Origin: Lentisphaerae bacterium GWF2_49_21
GTDB lineage: Bacteria; Verrucomicrobiota; Lentisphaeria; Victivallales; GWF2-50-93
Reading direction: 5' to 3'
DNA length: 62,881 bases
Assembly: GCA_001804805.1 (NCBI GenBank)
Contig: MHBH01000033.1
Span: forward strand, 1-62,881
The first letter of the stretch is position 1. Every line of letters starts with the position of its first letter. Positions 41,469-51,800 of this stretch are shown here, one piece after another. The notes beneath the pieces were generated by a model. It was not told the origin of the DNA. It ran no database searches and saw only the letters and a program-made list of their open reading frames with translations. A program made the position numbers and the translations under genes.

Positions 41469-42815
41469 TTATTTACCTTTTTTTATTACCGCCTCTGGTT
41501 CGTTTGCAATAGTCATGTATTTCTGCAACCTGTTCCGCATTTCCTCACGGACATTTGCATATGCTGGATCCACGATCAGGTTTTTCTTCTCGTGTGGATC
41601 CTTTTCCAGGTCGTAGAGGTAGTCTTCGACGTATGAATCGCTGAATCCTGCACCTCCGGGAACATTCGGTGCGCGGACGCTATACTTCCACTTATGGGTC
41701 CTCACCGACCTTCCAGTATGATCCTCGGAGATCTGGATATAAACATCATCCGGCCATGAAGATTTCTCCGATCCGTCGGCAAGCCCGTTCAATGGATTGC
41801 CTTTCATGAAGGATGGCGGTTCAATCCCTCCTGACTTGAGGAAGGTCGGCGGAATATCGATTAAGCTTACCATTTCGCTGATTCTCCCGCCGCCCTTGAA
41901 TCCAGGTCCGCAAATTATCATCGGGATATGGGTGCAGCCGTCATGGCAGGCTCTTTTGTATTCATTGTTTCTCGTCCTGAAATGGGAGCCGTGGTCGCTG
42001 GTGAAGATGATTATGGTGTTGTCGTCGATCTTCAAATCCCTGAGCTTTTTACGGACCCTTCCGAGATTCTCGTCGAGGCTGTTTATGCATCCGAGATAAT
42101 CGGGATAGTTTTTGCGCCAGTCGCCCTGCGTTCCTTCAAGATCTCCGGGCACAGGATAATCCTTGAATTTTTCCTTCGAGCACTTAGGTCCTTCATAACA
42201 TTCATGATCGTTCTGATGGTGAGGCTCTATGTATGAAAGGAAAAGGAAGAAAGGCTTTTTCAGGTCCCTGGTTTCAAGATATTCCAGCACCCAGTCGGTC
42301 TGGGCATCTGCACGGTATCTTCCTTCTGGAAAATCGCGTCTCTTGCCATCTGCATCGAACATGTGTCCGTCATAACTGTGAGAAGTGAATTCCAGAACGT
42401 CCGATGCAAGCCAGTAGTCTAAATATCCTCCGCGTCTTTCCACCGGAGTAGGTTTCTCACGGAAATCGTCCGGACCTCCGCCCTTTCCGCTCGAAGCCAG
42501 GTGCCATTTGCCGATGTAGCCTGCCTCATATCCGTTCCTGCGCATTATTTTCGCTACGGTATCATCGTTTACCGGAAGCATGATGTTGTTCGTATGGCAT
42601 CCTATTTCACTGGCGTATTTTCCGGTCTGCAGGACAGCTCTCGCGGGACCGCATACGGGCTGGCATGTGAATGCATTTTCAAAGAGCACGCCTTCCTTGG
42701 CCATCTGGTCCAGATTTGGTGTGATGTTTAACTTCTGTCCATAGCACCCGCAGGTGTCCCAGCGTTGCTGGTCCGTAAAGAAGAAGATTATGTTCGGTCG
42801 ACTTTCTTTTTTCAT
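41469..42815 (-). CDS. Sulfatase with a CGPAR active site (sulfatase 3 of 4)
   Basis: 448 residues from ATG 42815 (AAGGAGAGCCTGAC upstream). RPNIIFFFTDQQRWDTCG is the metal-site start and CGPAR is at residues 55-59. TSDHGSHF is present near residue 275 and the C-terminal LEKDPHEKKNL is typical of S1 sulfatases. No signal peptide is seen. Its substrate is a sulfated glycan, not further defined. Confidence 0.92.
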   Translation of the reverse strand: MKKESRPNIIFFFTDQQRWDTCGCYGQKLNITPNLDQMAKEGVLFENAFTCQPVCGPARAVLQTGKYASEIGCHTNNIMLPVNDDTVAKIMRRNGYEAGYIGKWHLASSGKGGGPDDFREKPTPVERRGGYLDYWLASDVLEFTSHSYDGHMFDADGKRRDFPEGRYRADAQTDWVLEYLETRDLKKPFFLFLSYIEPHHQNDHECYEGPKCSKEKFKDYPVPGDLEGTQGDWRKNYPDYLGCINSLDENLGRVRKKLRDLKIDDNTIIIFTSDHGSHFRTRNNEYKRACHDGCTHIPMIICGPGFKGGGRISEMVSLIDIPPTFLKSGGIEPPSFMKGNPLNGLADGSEKSSWPDDVYIQISEDHTGRSVRTHKWKYSVRAPNVPGGAGFSDSYVEDYLYDLEKDPHEKKNLIVDPAYANVREEMRNRLQKYMTIANEPEAVIKKGK

Positions 42816-42837
42816 GTCAGGCTCTCCTTATAAGTAT

Positions 42838-42932
42838 GTCGGGTTATCCTTGTCCTGAGCATGTCGAAGGAAACCCGACGTTTGTTTGTCAATTATAACT
42901 TATCAAATGCTGTTGACGGGTTAAAACCCGTC
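42838..42932. repeat. Palindromes GTCGGGTT...AACCCGAC and GACGGGTTAAAACCCGTC
   Basis: Two inverted repeats (42838-42879 and 42915-42932) occupy the gap between the UroD-family and sulfatase 3 genes. They belong to the same family as 41274-41291. Confidence 0.7.
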
Positions 42933-42939
42933 CTACTTA

Positions 42940-44037
42940 CTAATTCCTTACCGGATATGTCTTCACCCATTCGCAGACTTCCCTGATTGTCTCGGGCTTG
43001 CACAAAGGAGGCATAACACCCGCCGATGTGACCACTATTCCCCTGTGGTGAGGGAGGCTGCACAGATCCTTTTCGATCTGTTTTATGATTTCTGACGAAT
43101 TCTTAGTCCATAGCATGGCATTTGTCCCTCCTATGAGGCACTTGTCCGGACAATTTGTGCGGCCGTCAAGGAGCGTCGTGTTTCCAAGGGTAGGGGAGGT
43201 GAACGCCTCGAAGGCCCTGACCGGTATTTTCGCCAGATCAGGAAGGATCGCCTTCAGATGGCCGCACATGTGAAGGACCATGTTCCGCCCAGCGTCCTTT
43301 GCGATCTTCGCACATTCTCCAACTTGTACGGAACAATATTTCCGATATTGATCTGGGGAGATCAAGGTCGTGGACGTGTTTTCCGTGAGATATAAAAGAT
43401 CCACCGGACTCTGTTCGCAGGTGATCCTTGTCGAACCGGAAAGTTTCTTCTGCATCACGCTGAAAAGCTCCTCGACGTCGTCCTGATGATCGGCCAGGAG
43501 GAAATGCGCGTTCTCGACACCGGCCAGCCATTCGACCCAGTACATCATGGGCGATTCCCCCACGGAACTTGATAAGACGCCATTCTCTCCAAGACCGGCT
43601 TTTAACTTTTTCAGCTTGTCTATATTGTCCGCGTCCGGAACAGTTTCGATATCCTTGTAGAACTCGATCATCGTATGTATGTCATCCAGGCCCTGGACGG
43701 GGAATTTCATGGGATGCCATGACTGTGAAGGCTCATCAAAGACGCAGACCAATTCTGTTTCACCGTGACCTGTCCTGTAAATAGTCCTTCTTGTGTCACC
43801 TTCGCGTTTTTGCTCAACTGAAGTTTTCTTCCTCAGTTCCTTGACACAGCCGAGCGCCCAATTGTGCTTGTCGCTCCCGATCCAGCTGTGTATGGCATCA
43901 AGCTCCATCTCCTTAAAGGGTTGATTCTGGGCCTTGGGATATGCCCCATCAAGCTTGGGCCAGAACGGAAGCCTGTCGACAGGCTCCATCCTTACCGCAG
44001 CAAGCCATCGTTCCCTTGAAGTCATCTTGTCTTTCAT
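42940..44037 (-). CDS. Uroporphyrinogen decarboxylase-family protein (MtaA/CmuA-like)
   Basis: 365 residues. MTSRERWLAAVRMEPVDRLPFWP is the usual start of these UroD-fold proteins. The zinc-binding HMCGH is at about 260, followed by CLIGGTNAML and a TSAGVMPPLCKPETIREV end. The Cys/His set indicates a corrinoid-dependent methyltransferase-like enzyme rather than a true haem-pathway decarboxylase. Such genes are frequent next to sulfatases and glycosidases in these genomes, but their substrate is unknown. Its start overlaps the stop of the IclR gene by 4 bases. Confidence 0.85.
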   Translation of the reverse strand: MKDKMTSRERWLAAVRMEPVDRLPFWPKLDGAYPKAQNQPFKEMELDAIHSWIGSDKHNWALGCVKELRKKTSVEQKREGDTRRTIYRTGHGETELVCVFDEPSQSWHPMKFPVQGLDDIHTMIEFYKDIETVPDADNIDKLKKLKAGLGENGVLSSSVGESPMMYWVEWLAGVENAHFLLADHQDDVEELFSVMQKKLSGSTRITCEQSPVDLLYLTENTSTTLISPDQYRKYCSVQVGECAKIAKDAGRNMVLHMCGHLKAILPDLAKIPVRAFEAFTSPTLGNTTLLDGRTNCPDKCLIGGTNAMLWTKNSSEIIKQIEKDLCSLPHHRGIVVTSAGVMPPLCKPETIREVCEWVKTYPVRN

Positions 44038-44819
44038 TTTATATTATCCTTGTTTCCATTGCAGAGGAGGGAGCTTGCCTTCTTTGAAACCGTCTTCACA
44101 TGTCCGGCAAGTTCTTTTATCCTCTTGTTGTCATTCCCCATTGAATAGAAGCTGACACCTATCGCACCTGCAAATTCACCCGAGTCTCCGAAAAATACAG
44201 GTGCGGTTATCCTCATTAGATTCTTTTTGTCATCGGTTTTGTTCACGAAAATACCCTCGGAACGGATCTTCTCAAACAGCTTGAGATATTTATCACGTGA
44301 CATTCCCTTAAGCCTTCCTTTGGCAAGCAGCAGCTTGATTATTTCAAGGGGCTGGAAGGCGACGCAGGTGATCCCGAAGGCGTGGGTGGAAATATTTGGA
44401 TTGACGCCGTTTTCATCCATATAGTGGAATCCGTCGGCAACCTCTGATTTTACAAGAAGCCGAATTGCATCGTTCTCGAACTCGGTGAAAAGCGCGGATT
44501 CACCGCTCGTTTCAGAAAGTTCGTCAAGCGCCGGCCTTATAGTTTCTGCAATTGAAACTTTACCGAGTATCGCGGATGCAAGCCTTTTCGCCTTTTCACC
44601 TGTCTGGTAGTTCCTGCTGTCATCGCTCTTTGCAAGGAGGGCCTCGTCCAGCATTGATTTGAGGAGCCGGGTGAGCGTTGCAGGCGTCATGTCCGGGAAC
44701 TCGGTGCGGATCTCGCCAAAAGTCCGCCCGCCATTCTTAAGCGAAACGAATTCCAGCACCCTTATGCCGCGCCTGAGGCTGATTAATGAACTATTTCCGT
44801 TGACAAGACTTTTCCGCAC
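44034..44819 (-). CDS. IclR-family transcriptional regulator
   Basis: 261 residues, starting at a GTG (44819) after AAGGATTAAATTT. Residues about 10-75 are a winged HTH with RRGIRVLEFVSLKNGG, FGEIRTEFPDMTPATLTRLLKSMLDEALL. The C-terminal effector domain (about 90-250) has LDELSETSGESALF, GITCVAFQPLEI and APVFFGDSGEFAGAIGVSF. It probably controls the surrounding sulfatase cluster. A dyad (AGTATC/GATACT) upstream of the first sulfatase is a candidate binding site. Confidence 0.88.
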   Translation of the reverse strand: MRKSLVNGNSSLISLRRGIRVLEFVSLKNGGRTFGEIRTEFPDMTPATLTRLLKSMLDEALLAKSDDSRNYQTGEKAKRLASAILGKVSIAETIRPALDELSETSGESALFTEFENDAIRLLVKSEVADGFHYMDENGVNPNISTHAFGITCVAFQPLEIIKLLLAKGRLKGMSRDKYLKLFEKIRSEGIFVNKTDDKKNLMRITAPVFFGDSGEFAGAIGVSFYSMGNDNKRIKELAGHVKTVSKKASSLLCNGNKDNIK

Positions 44820-44844
44820 AAATTTAATCCTTCAAGAATTTATA

Positions 44845-44903
44845 GACAGGATTACAGGATTAACATGATTGATTTCATATCCAGTAAATCCAGTTATCCT
44901 GTC
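44845..44903. repeat. Miniature GACAGGAT...ATCCTGTC inverted repeat
   Basis: 59 bp with ends GACAGGATTACAGGATT and AATCCAGTTATCCTGTC. The centre contains an ATGATTGATTTC-like remnant. It lies between the IclR and sulfatase 4 genes and is nearly the same as 8410-8470. Confidence 0.8.
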
Positions 44904-44906
44904 GAT

Positions 44907-46376
44907 TCAATTATATTTCTCCAATCCGAGACGAATGAACTGTTCCTTCGGGGAGTCATTCTCCTTCATGCATTTTACGAGAAGCTTTATCATTTTCTCC
45001 TCGCACTCAGGATCATTGATTGGATTCTTTTGCCCCGGATCCTTGTCGATGTCGAAAAGCATTGTCTTGAGCTGGTTCTCTTCAACCCAGGGCCTTCCCC
45101 CGGTTATCTTCATTGTCCTGCAGCCTTTGGTAAAGCTGAAAGGTTCCTGCAGGCACTCGATCTTATGCAGTTCCTCAACCTCAAATGTATGCCTCATGTG
45201 CGTCGGCATCAGCGTATATTCGCTCAAAGGCTGGTTGTCACGGGTTGCCGGAGACCGCATGTAGACATAGTGTCCGTCGGTGCAGTTGACATGCGCGCCA
45301 TGCAGACCGAAGAGTCCGGCCTTCCTGACAGGCTTGTCGGATGCGATCGTCTCGCGGAGCGGTTTTCCCTGCATGTCCTTTGGCAGTTCAATCCCGAAGT
45401 ATTCCAATATTGTCGCGGGAAGGTCGATAGTCTGGACAAGGCTCTGTCTGCGCTGGCCTTTCACACCGGTTCTCGGATCCCAGATGAAAAGGGGAGTCTG
45501 CGCGATCTCATTATAGAAAGGCATCCTGCACTTGCCCCACCAGTCGTGTTCGCCAAGGAGGAATCCGTGGTCGGTGTTGATGATCAGCATGGTGTCCTTC
45601 CAGAGGTTGAGGCGGTCCATCTCGTCGAGGATCCTGCCGAGGTGGTGGTCGCACATCGAGATCAGCGCGGCATTCGTCATCTGGTAGTGTTTCGTAAGCT
45701 TCGGATCTTTTGCCGGCACGTATTCCGGCCAGTCGTTCTGGAACTTTGAAAAATCATAGTCGTATAGCTTCTTGAAACGTTCGGGCGTGAAGTAGGGCTC
45801 ATGCGGATCGAAGGTCTCGACCTGCAGGAACCATTTGTCATGTTTTGCATTCCTTCTCATGAACTCGATACCCATGGCGGTGGTCTTTGCCTGGGGAAAC
45901 TGATCTTCTGCCTGCATGTATTTCCTGTTGATTGAATCCTGGAAGTTCCATTCGCCTTTGCGGTGCGGATTTGTGTTCGGTATTGACTTGTCCATGTCGG
46001 CGATCCACGGGTCGCCTTCCTGTCCGCGCGAGATTTCCCATGTCTTGTATCTGGTATGGTAGTTGCAGCCGCCTTCCTCCCAGTAATGGTAGTGGTCGCT
46101 GGCGAGGTGGCTCCAAACGCCGTTTTTCTTGAGGATCTCGGGCATGGAATCGTCGAAGGGCTCGATGGGGCCCCAGCTGCGGTGGAGGAAATTGTATCTT
46201 CCGGTATGGAGTTCGCGTCTGGCAGGCATGCAAGGCATGCTTCCGACAAACGCCCTGTCTAAGGTTACGGTCTTTTCCGCGAGCCTCTTGAAGTTGGGGG
46301 CGTGAACCCAGTCGCATCCGTAAGGCGGGAGCATATGGCGGTTGAGCGAGTCGAACATCAGCATTATTGCCTTCAT
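44907..46376 (-). CDS. Sulfatase with a CMPAR active site (sulfatase 4 of 4)
   Basis: About 489 residues from ATG 46376 (GGAAGG at a good spacing; ATG 46385 touches it). MLMFDSLNRHMLPPYGCDW is the metal-site start. The active site CMPAR is at about residues 49-53, followed by RELHTGRYNFLHRSWGP. INTDHGFLLGEHDWWGK and ILEYFGIELPKDMQGKPL are also present. No signal peptide is seen. It is the first gene of the minus-strand sulfatase series and closest to the candidate operator at 46397-46434. Confidence 0.92.
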   Translation of the reverse strand: MKAIMLMFDSLNRHMLPPYGCDWVHAPNFKRLAEKTVTLDRAFVGSMPCMPARRELHTGRYNFLHRSWGPIEPFDDSMPEILKKNGVWSHLASDHYHYWEEGGCNYHTRYKTWEISRGQEGDPWIADMDKSIPNTNPHRKGEWNFQDSINRKYMQAEDQFPQAKTTAMGIEFMRRNAKHDKWFLQVETFDPHEPYFTPERFKKLYDYDFSKFQNDWPEYVPAKDPKLTKHYQMTNAALISMCDHHLGRILDEMDRLNLWKDTMLIINTDHGFLLGEHDWWGKCRMPFYNEIAQTPLFIWDPRTGVKGQRRQSLVQTIDLPATILEYFGIELPKDMQGKPLRETIASDKPVRKAGLFGLHGAHVNCTDGHYVYMRSPATRDNQPLSEYTLMPTHMRHTFEVEELHKIECLQEPFSFTKGCRTMKITGGRPWVEENQLKTMLFDIDKDPGQKNPINDPECEEKMIKLLVKCMKENDSPKEQFIRLGLEKYN

Positions 46377-46396
46377 CGGTATCATCCTTCCATGTA

Positions 46397-46434
46397 AGTA
46401 TCAAAATAGATATTAGAATATCATAATAGATACT
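46397..46434 (-). promoter_or_regulatory. Dyad upstream of the first sulfatase, candidate operator
   Basis: AGTATC-N6-GATATT-N2-AATATC-N6-GATACT is a 38-bp palindromic arrangement of four GATAC/T-like boxes in an AT-rich tract 21 bases upstream of the sulfatase ATG. It is the best candidate for the IclR (or another regulator) site. Confidence 0.5.
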
Positions 46435-46558
46435 AATTGGAAAAAGTCAAGGGCTTGTCCGAAAAATTATTAAACCTTGAAATCCATATAGGGTAAGGAT
46501 ATTGTGATTTGCTTATTTTAAGCAAGTTGCTATACGATTGCCGTATACTGGAGAGTAA

Positions 46559-47293
46559 ATGAAATATCCTGTTGAAAACCGAACAAGCAAGACTGTCAGG
46601 AAACAGAAAGTAAGAGAACTGCCCGCTGGATATGGCAGTCCGGGTATTGTCATATACAAGGCGCAAGACGGCAGGCCTGAAATAGAAGTAAAACTCAAAG
46701 ATGAATCCCTTTGGCTCACGCAAAAGCAGATTTCACAGCTGTTCAACACGGAACGAAGTGTTATAACCAAGCATCTCCGCAATATATTTGCTACAAAGGA
46801 ATTGCAGAAGGATTCAGTATGTGCATTTTTTGCACATACTGCCCAAGATGGCAAGACCTATCAGGTTGAATACTACAGTCTTGACGCCATTATATCCGTC
46901 GGCTACCGGGTGAATTCAAAGAGGGGGACGCAGTTCAGGATATGGGCGACACGCGTTTTGCGCGAACATATAATTAGGGGATATACCGTCAACGAACACC
47001 GGCTCAAGGAGCTTAACCAGGCAGTTATGAATAGTCGCATAATTGTATTGACTCTACAAGGGAGGGCGGGTTTTCCAACCCGCCAAGGCGGACTGGAAAG
47101 TCCGCCCTCCGTTAATTTATGTCCATCCTATTACGAGACTATTAGTAAGCTGATTGCAAGAGCAATAATAAAGTTTTGCATGGAGATAAGATATGTTGGA
47201 GTACAAACTTTAGTTTGTCCTGATATTCAAGAAAATGCACAAGCTAAAGCTTGCCACGTGAGTCACGTTCCGCGTGTCAACGTGGTCACGTGA
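46559..47293 (+). pseudogene. RhuM-family protein, 3' end replaced by repeats
   Basis: The first ~160 residues match the RhuM family: GSPGIVIYKAQDGRPEIEVKLKDESLWLTQKQ, then FNTERSVITKHLRNIF, YSLDAIISVGYRVNSKRGTQFRIWAT. RhuM proteins are about 330 residues, and this homology stops near LNQAVMN. From 47061 the frame runs through two palindromic repeats (47061-47110 and 47195-47302) to a stop at 47293, giving a tail with no protein character. The gene is therefore truncated. RhuM proteins have a KilA/phage antirepressor-like character; the precise role is unknown. Confidence 0.75.
47061..47110. repeat. GGAGGGCGG...CCGCCCTCC double palindrome
   Basis: Nested stems GGCGGGTTTTCCAACCCGCC and GGCGGACTGGAAAGTCCGCC are bounded by GGAGGGCGG/CCGCCCTCC. 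It interrupts the RhuM gene. Confidence 0.8.
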
Positions 47294-47302
47294 GACTCCA
47301 AC
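47195..47302. repeat. GTTGGAG...CTCCAAC repeat
   Basis: The arms GTTGGAGTACAAACTT and GTGAGACTCCAAC pair imperfectly, with several inner inverted repeats (ACAAACTTTAGTTTGT, CAAGCTAAAGCTTG, CACGTGAGTCACG). It belongs to the same family as 35511-35580. Confidence 0.7.
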
Positions 47303-47344
47303 TTAATCAGTCAATGCGAAAAGATAATATAGGGAAATTGAATA

Positions 47345-48370
47345 ATGTCCTTCAAGATAAAGCGTGGAACTAACATCTCCCACTGGCTGAGCCAGAGCAA
47401 CCGGCGCGGGAATGAACGAGGGAAATTTTTCATCTGCGATGACATGAAGCGCATCGCCGACTGGGGGTTCGACCATGTCCGCCTACCAATTGACGAACAG
47501 CAGATGTGGGATGATACCGGAAAACAGGAGAACGAGGCCTTCGACCTTATGGATTCAGCCTTAGACTGGGCTGCTCAGTCAGGCATGAAGGCAGTTGTTG
47601 ATCTGCACATCTTGAGGAGCCATTTCTTCAACCAGTCAACCGAACCGAAGCTGTTCACCGATCCCGTAGAGGCTGCGAAGTTCGCAGACTTTTGGAGACA
47701 GCTCTCTGCACGGCTCAAAGACCGTACCAACGACAATGTCGCCTATGAGCTCATGAATGAATCGGTTGCAAGTGATCCTCAGGGTTGGAATCGCGTCGCG
47801 ATGCTTGCGTACAAGGCGATCCGGGATCTCGAATCCCAGCGGACAATAGTCCTCGGTTCCAACCGCTGGAACTCTGCCAAGACATTTGATCAGTTGCAAG
47901 TGCCTGATGACAGGAACACGCTCCTGACATTCCATTTCTATTTTCCGATGCTTATCACCCACCATCGCGCCCACTGGTGCACGGAAGGGAAGGTTTATGA
48001 CGGACCGGTCCAGTATCCAGGTCAGCCGATACCGACCGAACATCTTGGAGAAGTTAAGAAACCCGACGGAGCCCGGATGGTGAGCTGGAACCTTGATGAA
48101 GTGAACAAGCATTATGACCGTAATTCCATGATAGCCGATATTGCCAAACCTCTGGCAGTTTCAAAAAGTACTGGCCTGCCTCTCTACTGCGGTGAGTTCG
48201 GAGTAATCGACCTGACGCCCCAGCCAGTACGCCTCGCGTGGTACCGGGATATCATATCAGTGTTCAATGAACATGGGATTGCCTGGGCCAACTGGGACTA
48301 CAAAGGCGGATTTGGCATTGTCGACAGCCAAGGAAAAAGCACCGGCATCGCCGAAGCAATGCTAACATAA
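47345..48370 (+). CDS. Glycoside hydrolase family 5 (cellulase-type fold)
   Basis: 341 residues, no signal peptide, so cytoplasmic or leaderless. GTNISHWLSQSN opens the barrel; WGFDHVRLPID, DLHIL, and the acid/base VAYELMNES with Glu139 follow. The nucleophile is Glu in LYCGEFGVID near 284, and ANWDYKGGFGI closes the barrel. It hydrolyses a beta-linked glucan, mannan or similar; exact specificity is unclear. Palindrome copy 47674 reads AKFA. Start ATG 47345 follows a weak GGGAAATTG. Confidence 0.88.
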   Translation: MSFKIKRGTNISHWLSQSNRRGNERGKFFICDDMKRIADWGFDHVRLPIDEQQMWDDTGKQENEAFDLMDSALDWAAQSGMKAVVDLHILRSHFFNQSTEPKLFTDPVEAAKFADFWRQLSARLKDRTNDNVAYELMNESVASDPQGWNRVAMLAYKAIRDLESQRTIVLGSNRWNSAKTFDQLQVPDDRNTLLTFHFYFPMLITHHRAHWCTEGKVYDGPVQYPGQPIPTEHLGEVKKPDGARMVSWNLDEVNKHYDRNSMIADIAKPLAVSKSTGLPLYCGEFGVIDLTPQPVRLAWYRDIISVFNEHGIAWANWDYKGGFGIVDSQGKSTGIAEAMLT

Positions 48371-48414
48371 AATACCAACGGTATGGATATAACTAAATAT
48401 AATACAGGGAGATG

Positions 48415-48732
48415 CCCAGCATGGCACCAATGCCGTTAACTTAAGCGTAACATCTTAATAATGGAGCTGTTATATTGTTTTTCTTTACGCATGGAATGCG
48501 TTAGGTAATAAAGCCTATGGTTTCAACCATAGGTATTGGATTCCAAAATTTGTTTTGCCCTGAAGGGGCAGAGTATACTCCGTCCCTACAGGACGAATCA
48601 TTTTTCCATATATGTCCTGTGGTTGAAACCACAGGCTATATTACTCAATCCCTTCAGGATTAATATATGCATGTAACATGTGAGTCATCAGTATATTATG
48701 TCTTAAGTTAACGGCGTTGGTGCCATGCTGGG
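48415..48732 (-). mobile_element. 318-bp element with 31-bp terminal inverted repeats, copy 2
   Basis: The ends CCCAGCATGGCACCAATGCC... (48415-48445) and ...GGCGTTGGTGCCATGCTGGG (48702-48732) match at 30 of 31 positions. Inside lies the multi-hairpin core (48484-48661), in the opposite orientation to the other two copies. There is no ORF, so it is MITE-like and would need a transposase encoded elsewhere. It fills most of 48371-48860, which otherwise shows nothing. Confidence 0.85.
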
Positions 48733-48860
48733 AAATTGGCTGATGTGGAATGAGTAACGATCATGCCATTGGATGGGGTTTTGCTAGGAGTTAGAACAAA
48801 ATGTTGTGGAATTTTCAATTGTGTCTAAAATGATATTCTTTAGCTTATTACCTTAAACTG

Positions 48861-51800
48861 TCATTTCATCCTGGACAGGATGTCCCTGGCAGATGCCCTT
48901 ATTTCAGGATCGTCGTCCTCTTTTGACAGTCTTCTTATTGCATCAACAACATTCCCGTAATCTCTCAGGTTCAACCCGAGTTTTTCCAGGGAGGTCAATG
49001 CTGTCCGCCGGGCCAGTGCCTCCTCGCCTGAGAGCTGTTTAAGGTACTCGGCGACGATGCTGTCATAACTGCCCTCTATCTTCGCCAGCGACCTGATTGC
49101 ATTGATCTTGTCCCATTCATTCATGTATTTCATCCTCTCGCGGATGAGAGGAAGGGACTTCTTGGCGGAAGGGCCGATGATCCCGAGTCCCGCTATTGCA
49201 TATCCCATTACAGGCTCTTCCGGCGCATCTATCTGCTTGATGAGCGCATCCAGGACGCGTCCATCCTGTGGGGCGATGTTGGCAATGGATTTAACCGTGG
49301 CGCACCTTATTATCTCCTGTCCTGCCATAAGGGGAAGAAGTTTGGGCAGCGCGTCCTTCGCATCGGTACCCATCAATCCCAGGACATCTATGGCCGCGAC
49401 CCGCACCTTCGTGGCGCTGTCATCGACGGCGGAGAGCAGTATTGGCAATGCGGGAGCGAGCGATTGGGCGTATGGACGGAGATTGGTTGCTGCTCCTAAC
49501 CGTACCCTTGGATCCGCATCTCCGAGTCCTTTCAGCAGGAGCAGGACTTTCTTCCGATCGCTTTCGGAAAGCTTGGGGAATTGAAGATTCTCTGGCTTAA
49601 GGGAGGACTGCTTTGCCGTCACGGAGCCTTTATTCTGCATTTCAATCTGCCACTCAATCCACTGCTGTTTTTCCTCGATGACGTGGTCTATCGGTCCGAT
49701 TTCACGAGCTTTCCTGATGTCCGCATAGGCCCTTTCAAAGTCCCCTTTAGCGGCATAGCTTCCGCTCCGCAAGAAATATGCGTCCAGGAAGTCGGCTCTC
49801 AGCTGGATGGCCTTTGTGGCGTATTCGATCGCATCGTCATACTGTTTCAGGTTGTAATGGGCGAATGCGATATCAAGGCAGATTTCATCGTTGTCCCGGG
49901 GCAGCATCTTCAGGGCTCCGGCAAAGTTTTCCATCGCAATCCCGTAGTCCTTCTCGGACCAATCCCGGATGCATGAGTCCATATAGGAATATGCGTCCTG
50001 CATATGGCCAAGTCCTCCGGTGGACATCCCCTTGAAGCCGTCGATGGCCTCCTCCCATCCTTCGGCTAGAGCATTGTTCAGCTTGGGCCTTATCTGCCAC
50101 ACCTTGTTGTAAGACACCTCGGGAACTATTGTAAAAACCATCTCATTCTTGAATTTTTCAAGTTTGGTCTTCTTTGGGGGAATGGCACCCCACCTGAAAA
50201 TTGCGGAATCCTCATACTGTCCGATGAAATTGACATATTTGACAAACCTTCTGGATCCCTTCAACTCATATCTTTCCAGACCCGCAAGGACATCTCTCTT
50301 AGGCAATGCAGCGACCTCCTCCAGCCGCTGGCTTTGCGGATCGTATTTCCAGAAGGCAGGCAGCTTCGACGCATCATCAGGGCGGTTCGGCTTTACGTTA
50401 ATCCATATGCAGCTGTTTTTCTCATCCGCCACGACGGATAGTACCGAATACGGCTCCCCTCCGTCGAGCAGGGAATGTTTTTCACCCGAAGCATTGGAGC
50501 ATATCGTCTTCACCTTCATTGTAGCGGGGTCGAATTCGGACAGCGATCCTGGACGGTTCTCCATCTCCGATTTTCCAGTACCAAGATAAACTTTTCCATT
50601 CAATGCGGCAAAGACATTGGTCACGTTTGTAGGCAGTCCATCCCTGACGGTGAAAACCCTGGCACCGGAGGCGTCGAAGAGAATCAGTCCGCCGGTCAGG
50701 TTGAATATCCAGACATAGTTTCCGGATACGGAGCGCTGTGGGAATATTTTTGTATCTGGCATGTATAGAACTTCAGCACGGTCAGTCCGGATGTTCCCGG
50801 AATCCGGGGAGATGCGGTGCAGATAAAAGACCTGCCTGTTGCCGGGACGAGTGCAGGCTCTCAGGACATCAAACTGCCTGTTGTGGGTGAAATAGGCCGG
50901 ATGGCAGCTGTTATAATCCTTCGTATCATAATAGGTGTAGTATGAGCTACGCAGTGCTGAAGGAAAGATGTTCCTTGCCGGACTCAGTCTTATTTCATAT
51001 TCCGACAGGCCTTCCGGAACCGGAGGATCCTTGTAGTTAGCCTTGCCCGATTTTACGGTGACAGCCTCCTCAAGCTTCGAGAGTGAGCTCAGCGATTCCC
51101 TGGCTCGTTCCCTGAAGTAGTAATCCATTGAGCCTGCACTCATATCCGGATCGTTGCGTTTTACAAATTCCTTCAGGCCATCGGGCAGGCTTTTTTTGCT
51201 GATGAACGCATTCAGCATCTCCTTTCCCCTAGTGACAAGTCCTTCCGCCTTCTCATATTTCTCGTTGTCGGCCAGAAGCTTTGCCCACTTCTCAAGGAAG
51301 TTTTCGTAATAGACCAGGATATAGGCGTATTCGTCCTTCATCATTGGACCTATGACCTTCTCAAAATAACCGTCGGCGTCGCTGAAACTTGATGTGTCAA
51401 CAATCCTGTCCAGCGCCGATTCTATTCCTCTTTCAGGAAAAGTGGTGTAGCAGTTGAAGTTGAAGCTGTGGCCGGGTGGGAAATTCTTTGCATAGATGTC
51501 AAGGTATTTTTTGCTGTATTCGCCGTTCCGGCTGCCGGCACCGGAATGCTGGAAAAAATCACATCCTGCAAGCTGTACCATGGGGTCTGCATGCTTCAAG
51601 GCCTCATTAAGATACCTGTGCTGAACTGCTTCCGCGCCCGGCTTTTTCATTTGTAAATATGTGCTGAACCGGAAGTCCCCGAAGAGGTGGAAGGTCTGGT
51701 ACGCCCATGACCTGGACATACGAAGGCCGATGTCATCGTCAGATGCCTTCTCGTTCAGGATATCAAATGCCTTTTTAAGCATGGAATCCCACTCTTCGGG

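Noticed and set aside
42940-44037. True haem-pathway HemE
   Set aside because: The HxCGH zinc-type motif and the sulfatase neighbourhood fit the MtaA/CmuA-like methyltransferase branch of the fold.
44865-45749. Long plus-strand frame opposite sulfatase 4
   Set aside because: It mirrors the sulfatase coding sequence and begins in the miniature repeat; no domain is visible.
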